Shown: positions 45,352 through 54,158 of the stretch, piece by piece
Layout of the letters: each line of letters begins with the position of its first letter
How positions within the stretch are numbered: position 1 is the stretch's first letter
From: Sedimentitalea arenosa
Lineage (GTDB): Bacteria; Pseudomonadota; Alphaproteobacteria; Rhodobacterales; Rhodobacteraceae
NCBI RefSeq assembly: GCF_016428585.1
Contig: NZ_JAELVR010000010.1
Span: forward strand, 124,001-188,000
Direction of reading: 5' to 3'
DNA length: 64,000 nt
Notes under the pieces: model-generated
What the model was told of the DNA's origin: nothing
Databases searched by the model: none
What the model saw: only the letters and a program-made list of their open reading frames with translations
Program-made: the position numbers and the translations under genes

Positions 45352-46524
45352 TCAGTCCCTTTCGATGGCGATGGCGGTACCTTCGCCGCCGCCGATGCAG
45401 ATCGCGGCGATGCCCCGCTTCAGCCCGCGCTTTTCCAGTGCGTTGAGCAGCGTCACCATGATGCGCGCCCCCGACGCCCCGATCGGATGCCCCAATGCGC
45501 AGGCACCGCCATTGACGTTGACGATATCGCGCGGCAGGCCGAGTTCGTGCATGAACGCCATCGGCACCACGGCGAAAGCCTCGTTGACCTCCCACAGGTC
45601 GACTTCGTCCTTGTCCCAGCCGAGCTTGTCCAGCAGCTTGCGCGCGGCCGGCACAGGGGCCGTCGGAAACTGCGCCGGGGCCTGCGCGTGGCTCGCGTGG
45701 CCCAGAATGCGGGCGCGCACGGTCAGGCCGTCACGTTCGGCAGCGTCAGCCGACGCGAGGATCAGTGCCGCCGCCCCGTCCGAAATAGACGAGGAGTTGG
45801 CGGCCGTGACGGTGCCATCCTTGCGGAACGCGGGTTTCAGCAGCGGGATCTTCTCGGGCCGGGCCTTGCCCGGCTGTTCATCAGTGGTGATGAGCGCCTC
45901 TCCCGACCGCCCGTGCACTGTGACGGGCGTGATCTCGTCCGCGAAAGCACCGCTGCGTTCGGCGTCGAGCGCGTTCGACAGCGAGGCCAGCGCGTATTGA
46001 TCCTGCGCCTCGCGCGTGAACTGGAACGCCTCGGCGCAATCCTCGGCGAAGGTGCCCATCAGGCGGCCCTTGTCATAGGCATCCTCAAGCCCGTCCAGGA
46101 ACATGTGATCGACCACCTGCGCATGACCGATTCGCGCCCCGCCGCGCATCTTGGGCAGCAGGTATGGCGCACGCGACATGCTTTCCATGCCACCAACCGC
46201 CATGACGTCGGTCTGGCCGAGCGCGATCTGATCATAGCCGATCATAGCCGCCTTCATGCCCGAGCCACACATCTTGTTGAGCGTCGTTGCCGGCACCTCT
46301 TCGCCCAGCCCGGCGGCAAAGCCCGCCTGCCGCGCCGGCGCCTGGCCCTGCCCTGCGGGCAGAACGCAGCCCATCAGCAGTTCGTCGACGGTGGATACAC
46401 CAGCCGCCTTCATCGCGGCCTTGATCGCCTGACCGCCCAGATCTGCGGCCTCGACCCCGTCGAACGCGCCCTGGAACCCGCCCATCGGGGTACGGGACGC
46501 GCCTGCTATGACAACCTGTTTCAT
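45352..46524 (-). CDS. Thiolase (acetyl-CoA C-acetyltransferase family)
   Basis: A 390-residue thiolase: nucleophile Cys in NKMCGSGMKAAM, GGMESMSRAPYLL, the His motif NGGACALGHPIGASGAR and the C-terminal CIGGGEGTA with the second Cys. Probably condenses or cleaves acetoacetyl-CoA or a longer 3-ketoacyl-CoA. It is upstream of the XRE operon on the same strand, 97 bases away with operators between, so it is probably not part of that operon. It is divergent from the STAS gene. Confidence 0.94.
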   Translation of the reverse strand: MKQVVIAGASRTPMGGFQGAFDGVEAADLGGQAIKAAMKAAGVSTVDELLMGCVLPAGQGQAPARQAGFAAGLGEEVPATTLNKMCGSGMKAAMIGYDQIALGQTDVMAVGGMESMSRAPYLLPKMRGGARIGHAQVVDHMFLDGLEDAYDKGRLMGTFAEDCAEAFQFTREAQDQYALASLSNALDAERSGAFADEITPVTVHGRSGEALITTDEQPGKARPEKIPLLKPAFRKDGTVTAANSSSISDGAAALILASADAAERDGLTVRARILGHASHAQAPAQFPTAPVPAARKLLDKLGWDKDEVDLWEVNEAFAVVPMAFMHELGLPRDIVNVNGGACALGHPIGASGARIMVTLLNALEKRGLKRGIAAICIGGGEGTAIAIERD

Positions 46525-46618
46525 GGTTCATTCTCCCTTGTCTGGCGCCTGCATACCGAATGGTAAGGATTGCCGTCTAGCTTCGGATGCTGAAATTCAC
46601 CGCAGAAGGAGCAGACCG

Positions 46619-46957
46619 GTGACATTGACAACCACGGCGATGGACAGTGGCCAGATCGTGACCGTGACCAGCCCCCGCATCGATGCCGCCATCGCGATCC
46701 AGTTCAAGGAGGCGATGCGCGAACACACGGTCGATGGGTCGGGCCGGGTTATCCTCGACCTGTCCGGTGTCGAGTTCATCGATTCCAGCGGTCTCGGCGC
46801 GATCGTCGCGGCGATGAAACAGCTGGGGGCCGGCCGTCGGCTGGATCTCGCCGGGCTGACGCCAACGGTGGACAAGGTGTTCCGCCTGACGCGCATGGAC
46901 AGTGTGTTCAAGCTGTTCCCCTCGCTGGACGAGGCCATGGCGGCCGACGCCGGCTGA
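46619..46957 (+). CDS. STAS-domain anti-sigma-factor antagonist-like protein
   Basis: A 112-residue single STAS domain. The phosphorylatable Ser is in VEFIDSSGLGAIVAAM, the hallmark of SpoIIAA/RsbV proteins. The start is a GTG at 46619 with AAGGAG 8 bases upstream; the ATG at 46508 has no such site and overlaps the thiolase gene. It pairs with a HATPase gene 41 bases downstream. Expected role: partner switching with that kinase. Confidence 0.9.
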   Translation: MTLTTTAMDSGQIVTVTSPRIDAAIAIQFKEAMREHTVDGSGRVILDLSGVEFIDSSGLGAIVAAMKQLGAGRRLDLAGLTPTVDKVFRLTRMDSVFKLFPSLDEAMAADAG

Positions 46958-46998
46958 CCCAAGCATCGGGGCTTCGGCCCCGCGCAGGACATGGTGAT

Positions 46999-47445
46999 GT
47001 GAGCGACAATCCCAAGAGCTTCGAGCACGTATTTGTCGCAGAGGAATTTGCGGCGCGCGAGGCGCTCTGCACGATCATGAACCGCCTGGTGGCCATGGGA
47101 CTGGCCGAGGACCAGATGGGCGGTGCCGAGATCGTGCTGGCCGAGGCCGTGAACAATATCGTTGAACACGCCTATGCCGGGATGGAGCCCGGAGAAATCC
47201 GCCTGAACGCCCGGTTCGAGGGTCCGCATCTCCTTCTGCAGATCGAGGATTGGGGCCGGGCGCTGCCCGACGGCGAGCTGCCCGAGGGCCAGCCGGCCGA
47301 TCTCACCGGTCCGATGGACGATCTGCCCGAGGGTGGCTTTGGCTGGTTCATGATCCGGACCCTGTCACGCGACATCAGCTATGCCCGCACCGAGGGTTGC
47401 AACCGGTTGTGCCTGACCTTCGACCTGATACCGCCAGGTTCGTAG
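46999..47445 (+). CDS. Anti-sigma factor / serine kinase-like ATP-binding protein (RsbW type)
   Basis: A 148-residue HATPase_c domain protein. The N-box is VLAEAVNNIVEHAY, followed by IEDWGRALP (G1 box) and GGFGWFMIRTLSRDI (G2). It begins with GTG at 46999. With the preceding STAS gene it forms an RsbV/RsbW-like module: the kinase phosphorylates the antagonist and binds a target when the antagonist is phosphorylated. No sigma factor or PP2C phosphatase is adjacent, so the target is unknown. Confidence 0.88.
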   Translation: MSDNPKSFEHVFVAEEFAAREALCTIMNRLVAMGLAEDQMGGAEIVLAEAVNNIVEHAYAGMEPGEIRLNARFEGPHLLLQIEDWGRALPDGELPEGQPADLTGPMDDLPEGGFGWFMIRTLSRDISYARTEGCNRLCLTFDLIPPGS

Positions 47446-47903
47446 CCAAGGTGAGCCCTCTTCATGCGCCGGTTTGGATGAAGCAGGAATGGAGTTGGCG
47501 GGCTGCGAGTGGAGGTGCGACGACAGTGCATTCAGAAGGTGGTCGTGCGGCACATCATACTCCGGGATAGACCTGCACCACGGGACACCCGTCGCAAAAG
47601 AGCCTCAATCACTTCAAACTGCTGCCGGAAAGACCCGGCAAAAAGGAATTGTAGCTGCATCAAGCTTCCCTCGGCGTCGCGCGAATTTGCCCCCACCCAG
47701 TGCGCGACGCCGAGGACTTCCCATTGCCTGACTGTCGCGCGACCCGGTCGGAGCCATCAAGGGGATGGCGCGCATCTCCGCAACAATAGTCCGGCCGACC
47801 GAAAACAATCGGCAAGCCGACCCGCTCGGATTTCCTGAATTCCACCTCTGGGCAACGGCCGCAGCGCGGCCTAGTGTGCGCCCGACTGAAGAGGAGACAG
47901 CTG
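47446..47903 (+). other. 458-base intergenic region without a convincing gene
   Basis: No open frame here has a ribosome site, family motif or normal codon use. It holds a perfect 14-base inverted repeat (47669-47715) and the short hairpin TGCCGG/CCGGCA near 47622-47639. The gamma-glutamyltransferase gene begins at 47904 after a good GAGGAG site. Confidence 0.6.
47669..47715. repeat. Perfect 14-base inverted repeat in intergenic region
   Basis: Arms CCTCGGCGTCGCGC and GCGCGACGCCGAGG around a 19-base spacer. As RNA it would form a very stable stem in either direction. No T run follows, so it is not a standard terminator. Confidence 0.7.
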
Positions 47904-49481
47904 ATGCGCGATTTTCAACACCCGGGACGGTCGGCGGTTCTGAGCACCAACGGAATGTGCGCCACGTCCCACCCGCTTGCGGCACAAACCGCCATAGACA
48001 TTCTGAAGCGCGGAGGAAACGCGATGGACGCCGCCATCGCCGGCGCGGTCCTGCTTGGCATCTGCGAACCGCAGATGACAGGAATCGGCGGCGATTGCTT
48101 CGTGCTCTATTCACCCGCGGGCAGCAACGATGTCCGCGCGATGAACGGCTCGGGGCGTGCCCCCGCCGCATCGGACGCCGCCACCTTGCGGGCCGGGGGC
48201 CTGACGGCGATCGCCCAGGACAGCCCCTCGGCGGTGACGATCCCCGGCGCGATGGATGCGTTCTGCACCCTGTCGGAAACCGTCGGGAATCTGGGCATCG
48301 ATGACCTTCTGGCGCCCGCGATCCACTATGCGGAGGAGGGCGTTCCGGTCGCACCGCGTGTCGCGTTCGATTGGGGAAAAGATGCCCCGGTTCTCAACAG
48401 CCGCGCGCGCGATGTCTACCTCGTCAACGGCAAGGTGCCGGCCACGGGGCAGATCTTCCGCGTGCCCGGCCAGGCCGAAGTCCTGCGCCGCGTGGCCAAA
48501 CATGGCCGCGACGCCTTCTATACCGGCGAAGTCGCCGAGGACATGGTGAACACGCTGACCCGGCTCGGCGGCGTCCACACTCTCGAGGATTTCGCCAACA
48601 CGGCGTGCGAGGCGACGACCCCGATCAGCGGCAGCTACAAGGGGGTCGAACTGGTCGAACATCCGCCCAACGGGCAGGGCGCGACCGCGATCCTGATGCT
48701 CAACATCCTGTCGCATTTCGACATTGCCGACATGGACCCGCTGGGTGCGCAGCGCGCGCATATCGAGGCCGAGGCCGCCAAGCTGGCCTATGATGCACGC
48801 AACCGCTTCATCGCCGATGCCGATCACACGACGCGCGCAGACTACATGCTCGCCCCCGAAACGGCGGCGAAACTCGCCGCCCTGATCGACCCGAGGAAGG
48901 CGATGGCCGCCGCCGCGCCCCTGACCGAGTCGGTGCACAAGGACACGATCTATATCACCGTGGTCGACAAGGACCGGATGGCCGTATCGCTGATCTATTC
49001 GGTGTTCCACGGCTTCGGCTCCGGCATCGCGACAGACAAGTTCGGCATCCTGTTCCAATCCCGCGGCGCAGGCTTCACCATAGCCGAGGGTCACCCCAAC
49101 GAGCTGGGCGGCGGCAAGCGCCCGATGCACACGATCATTCCGGGGATGCTGCGCGAGAATGGCCGCGTCACCATGCCGTTCGGAGTGATGGGCGGGGCCT
49201 ATCAGCCCAACGGACATGCGCGCGTGGTCAGCAACCTGACCGATTTCGGGATGGACGGGCAGACAGCACTGGACGCGCCGCGCTCCTTCTCGGACGCGGG
49301 CGACATGAAGGTCGAACGCGGATACAGCGACGACGTGCGTCAAGAGCTGGCGGACATGGGACATGCCGTATCGATCCCCGACACCGCCATCGGCGGCGCC
49401 CAGGCGATCCGGATCGACGAGTCGGGCATCCTGATCGGCGCGAGCGACCCGCGCAAGGACGGCTGCGCCCTGGGCTATTGA
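47904..49481 (+). CDS. ggt: Gamma-glutamyltransferase family protein
   Basis: A 525-residue N-terminal nucleophile hydrolase of the GGT family. The proenzyme would cut itself before the Thr in KDTIYITVVDKD (about residue 352), giving the nucleophile; the oxyanion and binding residues lie in the GGGKRPMHTIIPGM segment. No signal peptide, whereas E. coli GGT is periplasmic, so this is a cytoplasmic GGT-like hydrolase acting on a gamma-glutamyl amide or related compound. The start at 47904 follows GAGGAGACA. The exact substrate is uncertain; the symbol refers to the family. Confidence 0.85.
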   Translation: MRDFQHPGRSAVLSTNGMCATSHPLAAQTAIDILKRGGNAMDAAIAGAVLLGICEPQMTGIGGDCFVLYSPAGSNDVRAMNGSGRAPAASDAATLRAGGLTAIAQDSPSAVTIPGAMDAFCTLSETVGNLGIDDLLAPAIHYAEEGVPVAPRVAFDWGKDAPVLNSRARDVYLVNGKVPATGQIFRVPGQAEVLRRVAKHGRDAFYTGEVAEDMVNTLTRLGGVHTLEDFANTACEATTPISGSYKGVELVEHPPNGQGATAILMLNILSHFDIADMDPLGAQRAHIEAEAAKLAYDARNRFIADADHTTRADYMLAPETAAKLAALIDPRKAMAAAAPLTESVHKDTIYITVVDKDRMAVSLIYSVFHGFGSGIATDKFGILFQSRGAGFTIAEGHPNELGGGKRPMHTIIPGMLRENGRVTMPFGVMGGAYQPNGHARVVSNLTDFGMDGQTALDAPRSFSDAGDMKVERGYSDDVRQELADMGHAVSIPDTAIGGAQAIRIDESGILIGASDPRKDGCALGY

Positions 49482-49515
49482 GAGGGTACCAGGATGGCGC
49501 GGGCTCCGGCCCGCG

Positions 49516-49842
49516 TCAGTTCAGCTGGAAATGCAGCGGATAGGCACCGTCCTGGAACGGGCCGAACATGTCGGGGATGTCGGGATGGTCGACCGGTTCG
49601 CCCGAATAGTCCGCGACAAGGTTCTGCTCGGACACGTAAGCCACGTAATAGGACTGATCGTTTTCCGCCAGCAGATGATAGTAGGGCTGTTCACGCGCAG
49701 GGCGGCTGTCTTCCGGAATCGCCTGATACCATTCCTCGGTGTTGGCGAATTCCGGGTCCACGTCGAAAATCACACCGCGAAACGGATGCTTGCGATGACG
49801 GACAACCTGTCCGAGATGGTATTTTGCGCGCGTTTTCAGCAT
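49516..49842 (-). CDS. hspQ: Heat shock protein HspQ
   Basis: A 108-residue HspQ (hemimethylated-DNA-binding YccV-like) protein: AKYHLGQVVRHRKHPFRGVI, the WYQAIPEDSRPAREQPYYHL core and YVAYVSEQNLVAD. In E. coli it is an adaptor that raises Lon protease activity. The start at 49842 (MLKTRAK) gives the family length. It converges with the gamma-glutamyltransferase gene and is divergent from the lipoprotein gene. Confidence 0.92.
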   Translation of the reverse strand: MLKTRAKYHLGQVVRHRKHPFRGVIFDVDPEFANTEEWYQAIPEDSRPAREQPYYHLLAENDQSYYVAYVSEQNLVADYSGEPVDHPDIPDMFGPFQDGAYPLHFQLN

Positions 49843-49937
49843 AATGGTTAAGCCCCTAGCGCAAGATATTAACCGTTTCCGGGATCGGATGTCCAACGAT
49901 TGCGCCGGGAAATCGTGGAAACAGTTTGTGAACGCCG

Positions 49938-49956
49938 GTGTGACAGTGCGTCACAC
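49938..49956. promoter_or_regulatory. Palindrome between hspQ and the lipoprotein gene
   Basis: Perfect 7-base arms GTGTGAC and GTCACAC around AGTGC. It resembles a CRP-like TGTGA/TCACA site with spacing seven instead of six. A second repeat, ACCCCCAC/GTGGGGGT, lies at 49957-49990. Both are in the divergent promoter region. Confidence 0.45.
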
Positions 49957-50055
49957 ACCCCCACAGGGCCGCGCCGCCTGCCGTGGGGGTCGCGCGAATG
50001 TCATTCCATCCCGCGCCCGAATGCGATAGTCTTTTCAAAAAAAGGCATGAGGCAG

Positions 50056-50640
50056 ATGAGCAGAAAGCTTCGCGCAATGTTCCTGGTGCTGTTCGTGGCA
50101 TCCTGTGGCGGCTATTCCAGCCCGCCACGCAACCTGAACGATGCTTGCAGCATCGCGGAACAGCGCCCGAAATACATGAAGGCCTTCAAGGCAACCGAAC
50201 GCCGCTGGGGCGTGCCGGTGCATGTGCAAATGGCCACGATTTATCAGGAAAGCCGGTTCCGCGGCGATGCGCGTACGCCCTATCGGTTTGCGCTCGGCGT
50301 GATCCCGATGGGCCGGCAAAGCAGCGCCTATGGGTACAGCCAGGCGCTGGACGGGACCTGGGACGATTACCGCGCCGAAACCGGACGCCGGAGCGCCAAA
50401 CGCGACCGGATCCGCGACGCGACCGATTTCATGGGCTGGTACATGAACAAGAGCCGCGAGAAGAACGGCATCCCCCTGACGGACGCGCGCAATCAGTACC
50501 TGGCCTATCACGAGGGCAACACGGGCTATGCCCGCGGCACCTACAACAGCAAGAGTTGGCTGGTCCGGGTCGCGGATGACGTGCAGTCGCGCTCCAATCT
50601 CTACGCGGCGCAGCTGTCGAGTTGCCGCGCCGCGCGCTGA
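50056..50640 (+). CDS. Lysozyme-fold (SLT-like transglycosylase) lipoprotein
   Basis: A 194-residue predicted lipoprotein: lipobox LFVASCGG, then a domain with the SLT-type catalytic Glu in MATIYQESRFRGDA and the GYSQALDGTWDDYR block. This matches peptidoglycan lytic transglycosylase-like proteins anchored in the outer membrane. The start at 50056 (MSRKLR) follows AAAGG and GAGG; an ATG at 50047 is also in frame. The exact cell-wall task is unknown. Confidence 0.82.
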   Translation: MSRKLRAMFLVLFVASCGGYSSPPRNLNDACSIAEQRPKYMKAFKATERRWGVPVHVQMATIYQESRFRGDARTPYRFALGVIPMGRQSSAYGYSQALDGTWDDYRAETGRRSAKRDRIRDATDFMGWYMNKSREKNGIPLTDARNQYLAYHEGNTGYARGTYNSKSWLVRVADDVQSRSNLYAAQLSSCRAAR

Positions 50641-50646
50641 CCCGTT

Positions 50647-51246
50647 TCAGCGCTCGTTGAGGTTGCCTGACGTGTTGGGCGGCCGGAACAGCGAGTTTGC
50701 GAGCGCGCCGCCGGTCGTCAGGTCGCCCAGCACCACGCGGGTCTGACCGCCGGTCTCGTCGTGAACGATCCATTCGCGCAAGGCCAGCGGCGACCCACCG
50801 AACATGAGGTCGATCCGGCCCTGTTCGGGTCGCTCGGGGTCCTGTGCCGTGACCACGGTCATTCCACCACGTGCGTCGTGTCCGACCACCATGTTGGCGC
50901 GGCCCAGATCGACGCGACGGGCCAGCAGGATGGACAGCGGCGTACGGCTCAGTGGATAGCTTTCCGGCGGCTGGTTGGATTTCGGGTCCTCGATCACCAC
51001 GGCGCCGTTACCCGCGATCACCACGGGCGCGTCCGGCCCGTCATACTGGAACCGCATCCTCCCGGGACGATGCACATAGAGCGTGCCGGTCGAGCGCGAA
51101 CCGTCATCGTTGAACTGGGTGAAGGGTGCGGTGACGGTGGTCAGCCCGTTCAGATAGGCCGAGATCGCCGAGAGCGGCTGTTTGGATTGCGCTGCGGCCA
51201 TGGTGGCCGCCAGCGACAGGACAAGGGCGAGCAGAGCGTGTTTCAT
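50647..51246 (-). CDS. lolA: Outer-membrane lipoprotein carrier protein LolA
   Basis: A 199-residue periplasmic chaperone that takes lipoproteins from LolCDE to the outer membrane. It has a signal peptide (MKHALLALVLSLAATMAAAQ) and the family pattern of YLNGLTTVTAPFTQ, GTLYVHRPGRMRFQYDGPD and VIEDPKSNQ. It sits 41 bases after the ftsK stop on the same strand, a common alphaproteobacterial order. The start at 51246 gives the clean signal peptide. Confidence 0.93.
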   Translation of the reverse strand: MKHALLALVLSLAATMAAAQSKQPLSAISAYLNGLTTVTAPFTQFNDDGSRSTGTLYVHRPGRMRFQYDGPDAPVVIAGNGAVVIEDPKSNQPPESYPLSRTPLSILLARRVDLGRANMVVGHDARGGMTVVTAQDPERPEQGRIDLMFGGSPLALREWIVHDETGGQTRVVLGDLTTGGALANSLFRPPNTSGNLNER

Positions 51247-51287
51247 GCCCTTTAGATACGCGATCCGGCGGCGAATGGAAGCCGCCG

Positions 51288-54146
51288 TCATTGCGGTTCA
51301 GGCACCAGGATCTCGCGCTTGCCGACATGGTTGGCGGGAGAGACCAACCCTTCCTCCTCCATTTGTTCGACGAGCCGCGCGGCCTTGTTGTAGCCGATGG
51401 CCAGCTTGCGCTGGATATAGCTGGTTGAGCACTTGCGGTCCTTGATGACGATCTGCACCGCCGTGTCGTAGAGCGCATCCTCGCCGTCGGTGTTGCCGCC
51501 GAGCCCCAGAACCAGGTCGATATTGCTTTCCTTGTCCTCGTCGGGACCTTCGACCACGCCGCTCATGTATTCGGGCGGCCCGAATGCCTTGAGGTGGTTC
51601 ACCACCTCTTCGACCTCTTCATCCGACACGAACGGCCCGTGGCAGCGGGTGATTTTTGCGCCGCCAGCCATGTAGAGCATGTCGCCCATGCCCAGAAGCT
51701 GTTCGGCCCCCATTTCGCCCAGGATCGTGCGACTGTCGATCTTGGACGTGACCTGGAAGCTGATCCGGGTCGGGAAGTTGGCCTTGATCGTGCCGGTGAT
51801 GACATCGACCGACGGACGTTGCGTCGCCATGATGAGGTGGATGCCCGAGGCCCGCGCCATTTGCGCGAGTCGCTGGATGCAGGCCTCGATCTCCTTGCCG
51901 GCGACCATCATCAGGTCGGCCATCTCGTCGACGATCACCACGATGAAGGGCATCGCCTCGGGCGCGAATTCCTCGGTCTCGAAGATCGGATCGCCGGTTT
52001 CGTCGTCAAACCCGGTCTGCACCGTGCGGCTGAACATCTCGCCCTTGGACAGCGCCTCGCGCACACGGCCGTTGTAGCCTTCGATGTTGCGCACGCCCAT
52101 CTTGGACATCTTGCGATAGCGATCCTCCATTTCACCCACGACCCATTTCAGCGCGACGACCGCCTTTTTCGGGTCGGTCACGACAGGGGACAGCAGATGC
52201 GGAATGCCGTCATAGACCGACAGTTCCAGCATCTTGGGGTCGATCATGATCAGGCGGCATTCCTCGGGCGTCAGCTTGTAGAGCAGGCTCAGGATCATGG
52301 TGTTGATGGCGACCGATTTGCCCGAACCGGTGGTTCCCGCGATCAGCAGGTGGGGCATCTTGGCGAGGTTGGCGACGATGCTGTCCCCGCCGATATTCTT
52401 GCCAAGCGCCAGCGGCAGGCTCTGGTTGGTGTCGCCGAAATCACGGCTGGCGAGGATCTCTCGCAAAACCACCTTCTCGCGATTCTCGTTCGGCAGTTCG
52501 ATGCCGATCACCGAGCGCCCAGGAACGGTCGAGACGCGTGCCGACAGGGCCATCATCGAGCGCGCGATATCGTCGGCAAGGCCGATCACCCGGCTCGCCT
52601 TGAGACCCGGCGCGGGTTCCAGTTCATACATGGTGACAACGGGGCCGGGACGGACCGAGACGATCTCGCCCTTGATGCCGTAGTCGTCCAGCACGTTTTC
52701 CAGCATCCGCGCGTTCTCTTCCAGGGCCTCGTCGCTCAGGTGGTGGCGCTGCACGGTCGAGGGGCTGGTCAGCAGGCTGAGCGGCGGAAGCTCGAACGCG
52801 GTGCCGGTGTCCTCGAACGCCAGGGCGGGCTGCTCCTCGGCAGCGGCGCGGCGCGACGGCGCGGGTGCCTTGCGCGGTGCGTTCTGAACCACCTTGCGCG
52901 GCTCGGCGATGGGCACGCTCATCGCCTCGGACTCGGGCGCCTCCAACGGCAGCGCTTCGTCGAGCGGCGCATCGTCGTCCTCATCCATCCCGACATGGTC
53001 GAAAGGATCGGAGAAATCGGTGTGATCTGCATGTGCCGCCGTCAGCGGCGGTTCGCGACGCAGGCCGGACGTGTCCAGAACCAGCGGATCGGGTCCGCGT
53101 CCGCGCCCCTTGGTCAGCGGACGGCTGGGGTCCGGCACGGGGTCGTCCGGGCGCAGGCGTGCGCGGACGGCGTCAGCGATCCGGGCGCGAATCCGGTCGT
53201 CTCCGGGCATGTCGTCATAGCCCTCGACATCGTCCGGGTCGATCAATTCAGGCTGGGGCATCGGTTCGGCCCGGCGGATCAGGGAGGGCATTCGCGACAG
53301 GAAGCTTCCGCGCGGCTCAACCTCATCGGGCGCGAAGCGGTCGGACGCGCCATACTCCTCCGGGTGCGAAACGGCGGCCTCCTGATAGACCACCTCGTCA
53401 TCGCAACCGGTTTCTTCGCGCGCCAAGCGCGTCGCGGCGCGACGCTCGGACATCTGTTCCTTCCGCGCGCGCGCTGCGGCGAAGGCCGAACTCGCGCCGC
53501 GCCCCAGAAGTGACATCAGGGCATCATAGCTCATCACCACGCCGATCATCAGCAGCCGCGCACCGCGCGCAAGCTCGGCCTTGGTGAAGCCCAGAACATA
53601 AGCGGCAGACGCAAGCATCAAGAGCGCAGCCAGCAGCGAAAGCAGCTTGAGCGCAACGTGCGAGCCAATCGGCAGAACGGTCAGCAACGCGCCCATCACC
53701 GTGTCGCCGAACAGCCCGCCAAGACCGAAGCTGTGCGTCGCCTTCCATTCCGCTCCCGGCACCAGCGACGCGGCATAGATCGAGGCGATGGCGATGGCGA
53801 TCGGGGCGAAGATCAGCCGACCCAGCGCACGGTCCTCGCCCCGATGCAGCGCGAACCGCAAACCCCAGGCGACCAGCACCAGAGCGATGCCCCAGCTGCC
53901 CCAGCCGACGATCATGAACAGCGGCGCGGCCAGCGACGCCCCGATGCGACCCATCCAATTCTGTACCGGCGCGTCGGTCGAGACCATCCAGTTTGGATCA
54001 TCCGGCGTGTAGGAGCCGATCATCGCCGCAGCGGCGAGCCCCAGGCAGATCAGCACGATCCCGATCAGTTCCTTGCCGCGCCGTTCGATCGCCGCCTGCA
54101 TGTTGCTGTCCAGAAATGGATCCCGGCTGCGTGAATGATATGCCAT
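51288..54146 (-). CDS. ftsK: DNA translocase FtsK
   Basis: A 952-residue divisome DNA pump. Four N-terminal membrane segments (about 30-190) are followed by a long acidic/Pro-rich linker (about 220-470), then the RecA-like motor with Walker [15 protein letters not shown] and Walker [16 protein letters not shown], and the C-terminal winged-helix gamma domain (about 880-950; [20 protein letters not shown]) that reads KOPS sequences. The length and order are full. It is upstream of lolA on the same strand and 12 bases after an aminotransferase gene. Confidence 0.97.
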   Translation of the reverse strand: MAYHSRSRDPFLDSNMQAAIERRGKELIGIVLICLGLAAAAMIGSYTPDDPNWMVSTDAPVQNWMGRIGASLAAPLFMIVGWGSWGIALVLVAWGLRFALHRGEDRALGRLIFAPIAIAIASIYAASLVPGAEWKATHSFGLGGLFGDTVMGALLTVLPIGSHVALKLLSLLAALLMLASAAYVLGFTKAELARGARLLMIGVVMSYDALMSLLGRGASSAFAAARARKEQMSERRAATRLAREETGCDDEVVYQEAAVSHPEEYGASDRFAPDEVEPRGSFLSRMPSLIRRAEPMPQPELIDPDDVEGYDDMPGDDRIRARIADAVRARLRPDDPVPDPSRPLTKGRGRGPDPLVLDTSGLRREPPLTAAHADHTDFSDPFDHVGMDEDDDAPLDEALPLEAPESEAMSVPIAEPRKVVQNAPRKAPAPSRRAAAEEQPALAFEDTGTAFELPPLSLLTSPSTVQRHHLSDEALEENARMLENVLDDYGIKGEIVSVRPGPVVTMYELEPAPGLKASRVIGLADDIARSMMALSARVSTVPGRSVIGIELPNENREKVVLREILASRDFGDTNQSLPLALGKNIGGDSIVANLAKMPHLLIAGTTGSGKSVAINTMILSLLYKLTPEECRLIMIDPKMLELSVYDGIPHLLSPVVTDPKKAVVALKWVVGEMEDRYRKMSKMGVRNIEGYNGRVREALSKGEMFSRTVQTGFDDETGDPIFETEEFAPEAMPFIVVIVDEMADLMMVAGKEIEACIQRLAQMARASGIHLIMATQRPSVDVITGTIKANFPTRISFQVTSKIDSRTILGEMGAEQLLGMGDMLYMAGGAKITRCHGPFVSDEEVEEVVNHLKAFGPPEYMSGVVEGPDEDKESNIDLVLGLGGNTDGEDALYDTAVQIVIKDRKCSTSYIQRKLAIGYNKAARLVEQMEEEGLVSPANHVGKREILVPEPQ

Positions 54147-54158
54147 GCCCGTCCTCGC

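Noticed and set aside
48111-49364. A 417-codon minus-strand open frame
   Set aside because: Antisense to the gamma-glutamyltransferase gene; high His/Arg/Gly and no motifs.
49846-49874. GGTTAA and TTAACC near the hspQ start, considered as a CtrA site
   Set aside because: The halves are 17 bases apart and inverted, not the direct TTAA-N7-TTAA arrangement.
51594-53513. A 639-codon plus-strand open frame
   Set aside because: It is antisense to ftsK, whose motor and gamma domains are intact. No ribosome site or motif.
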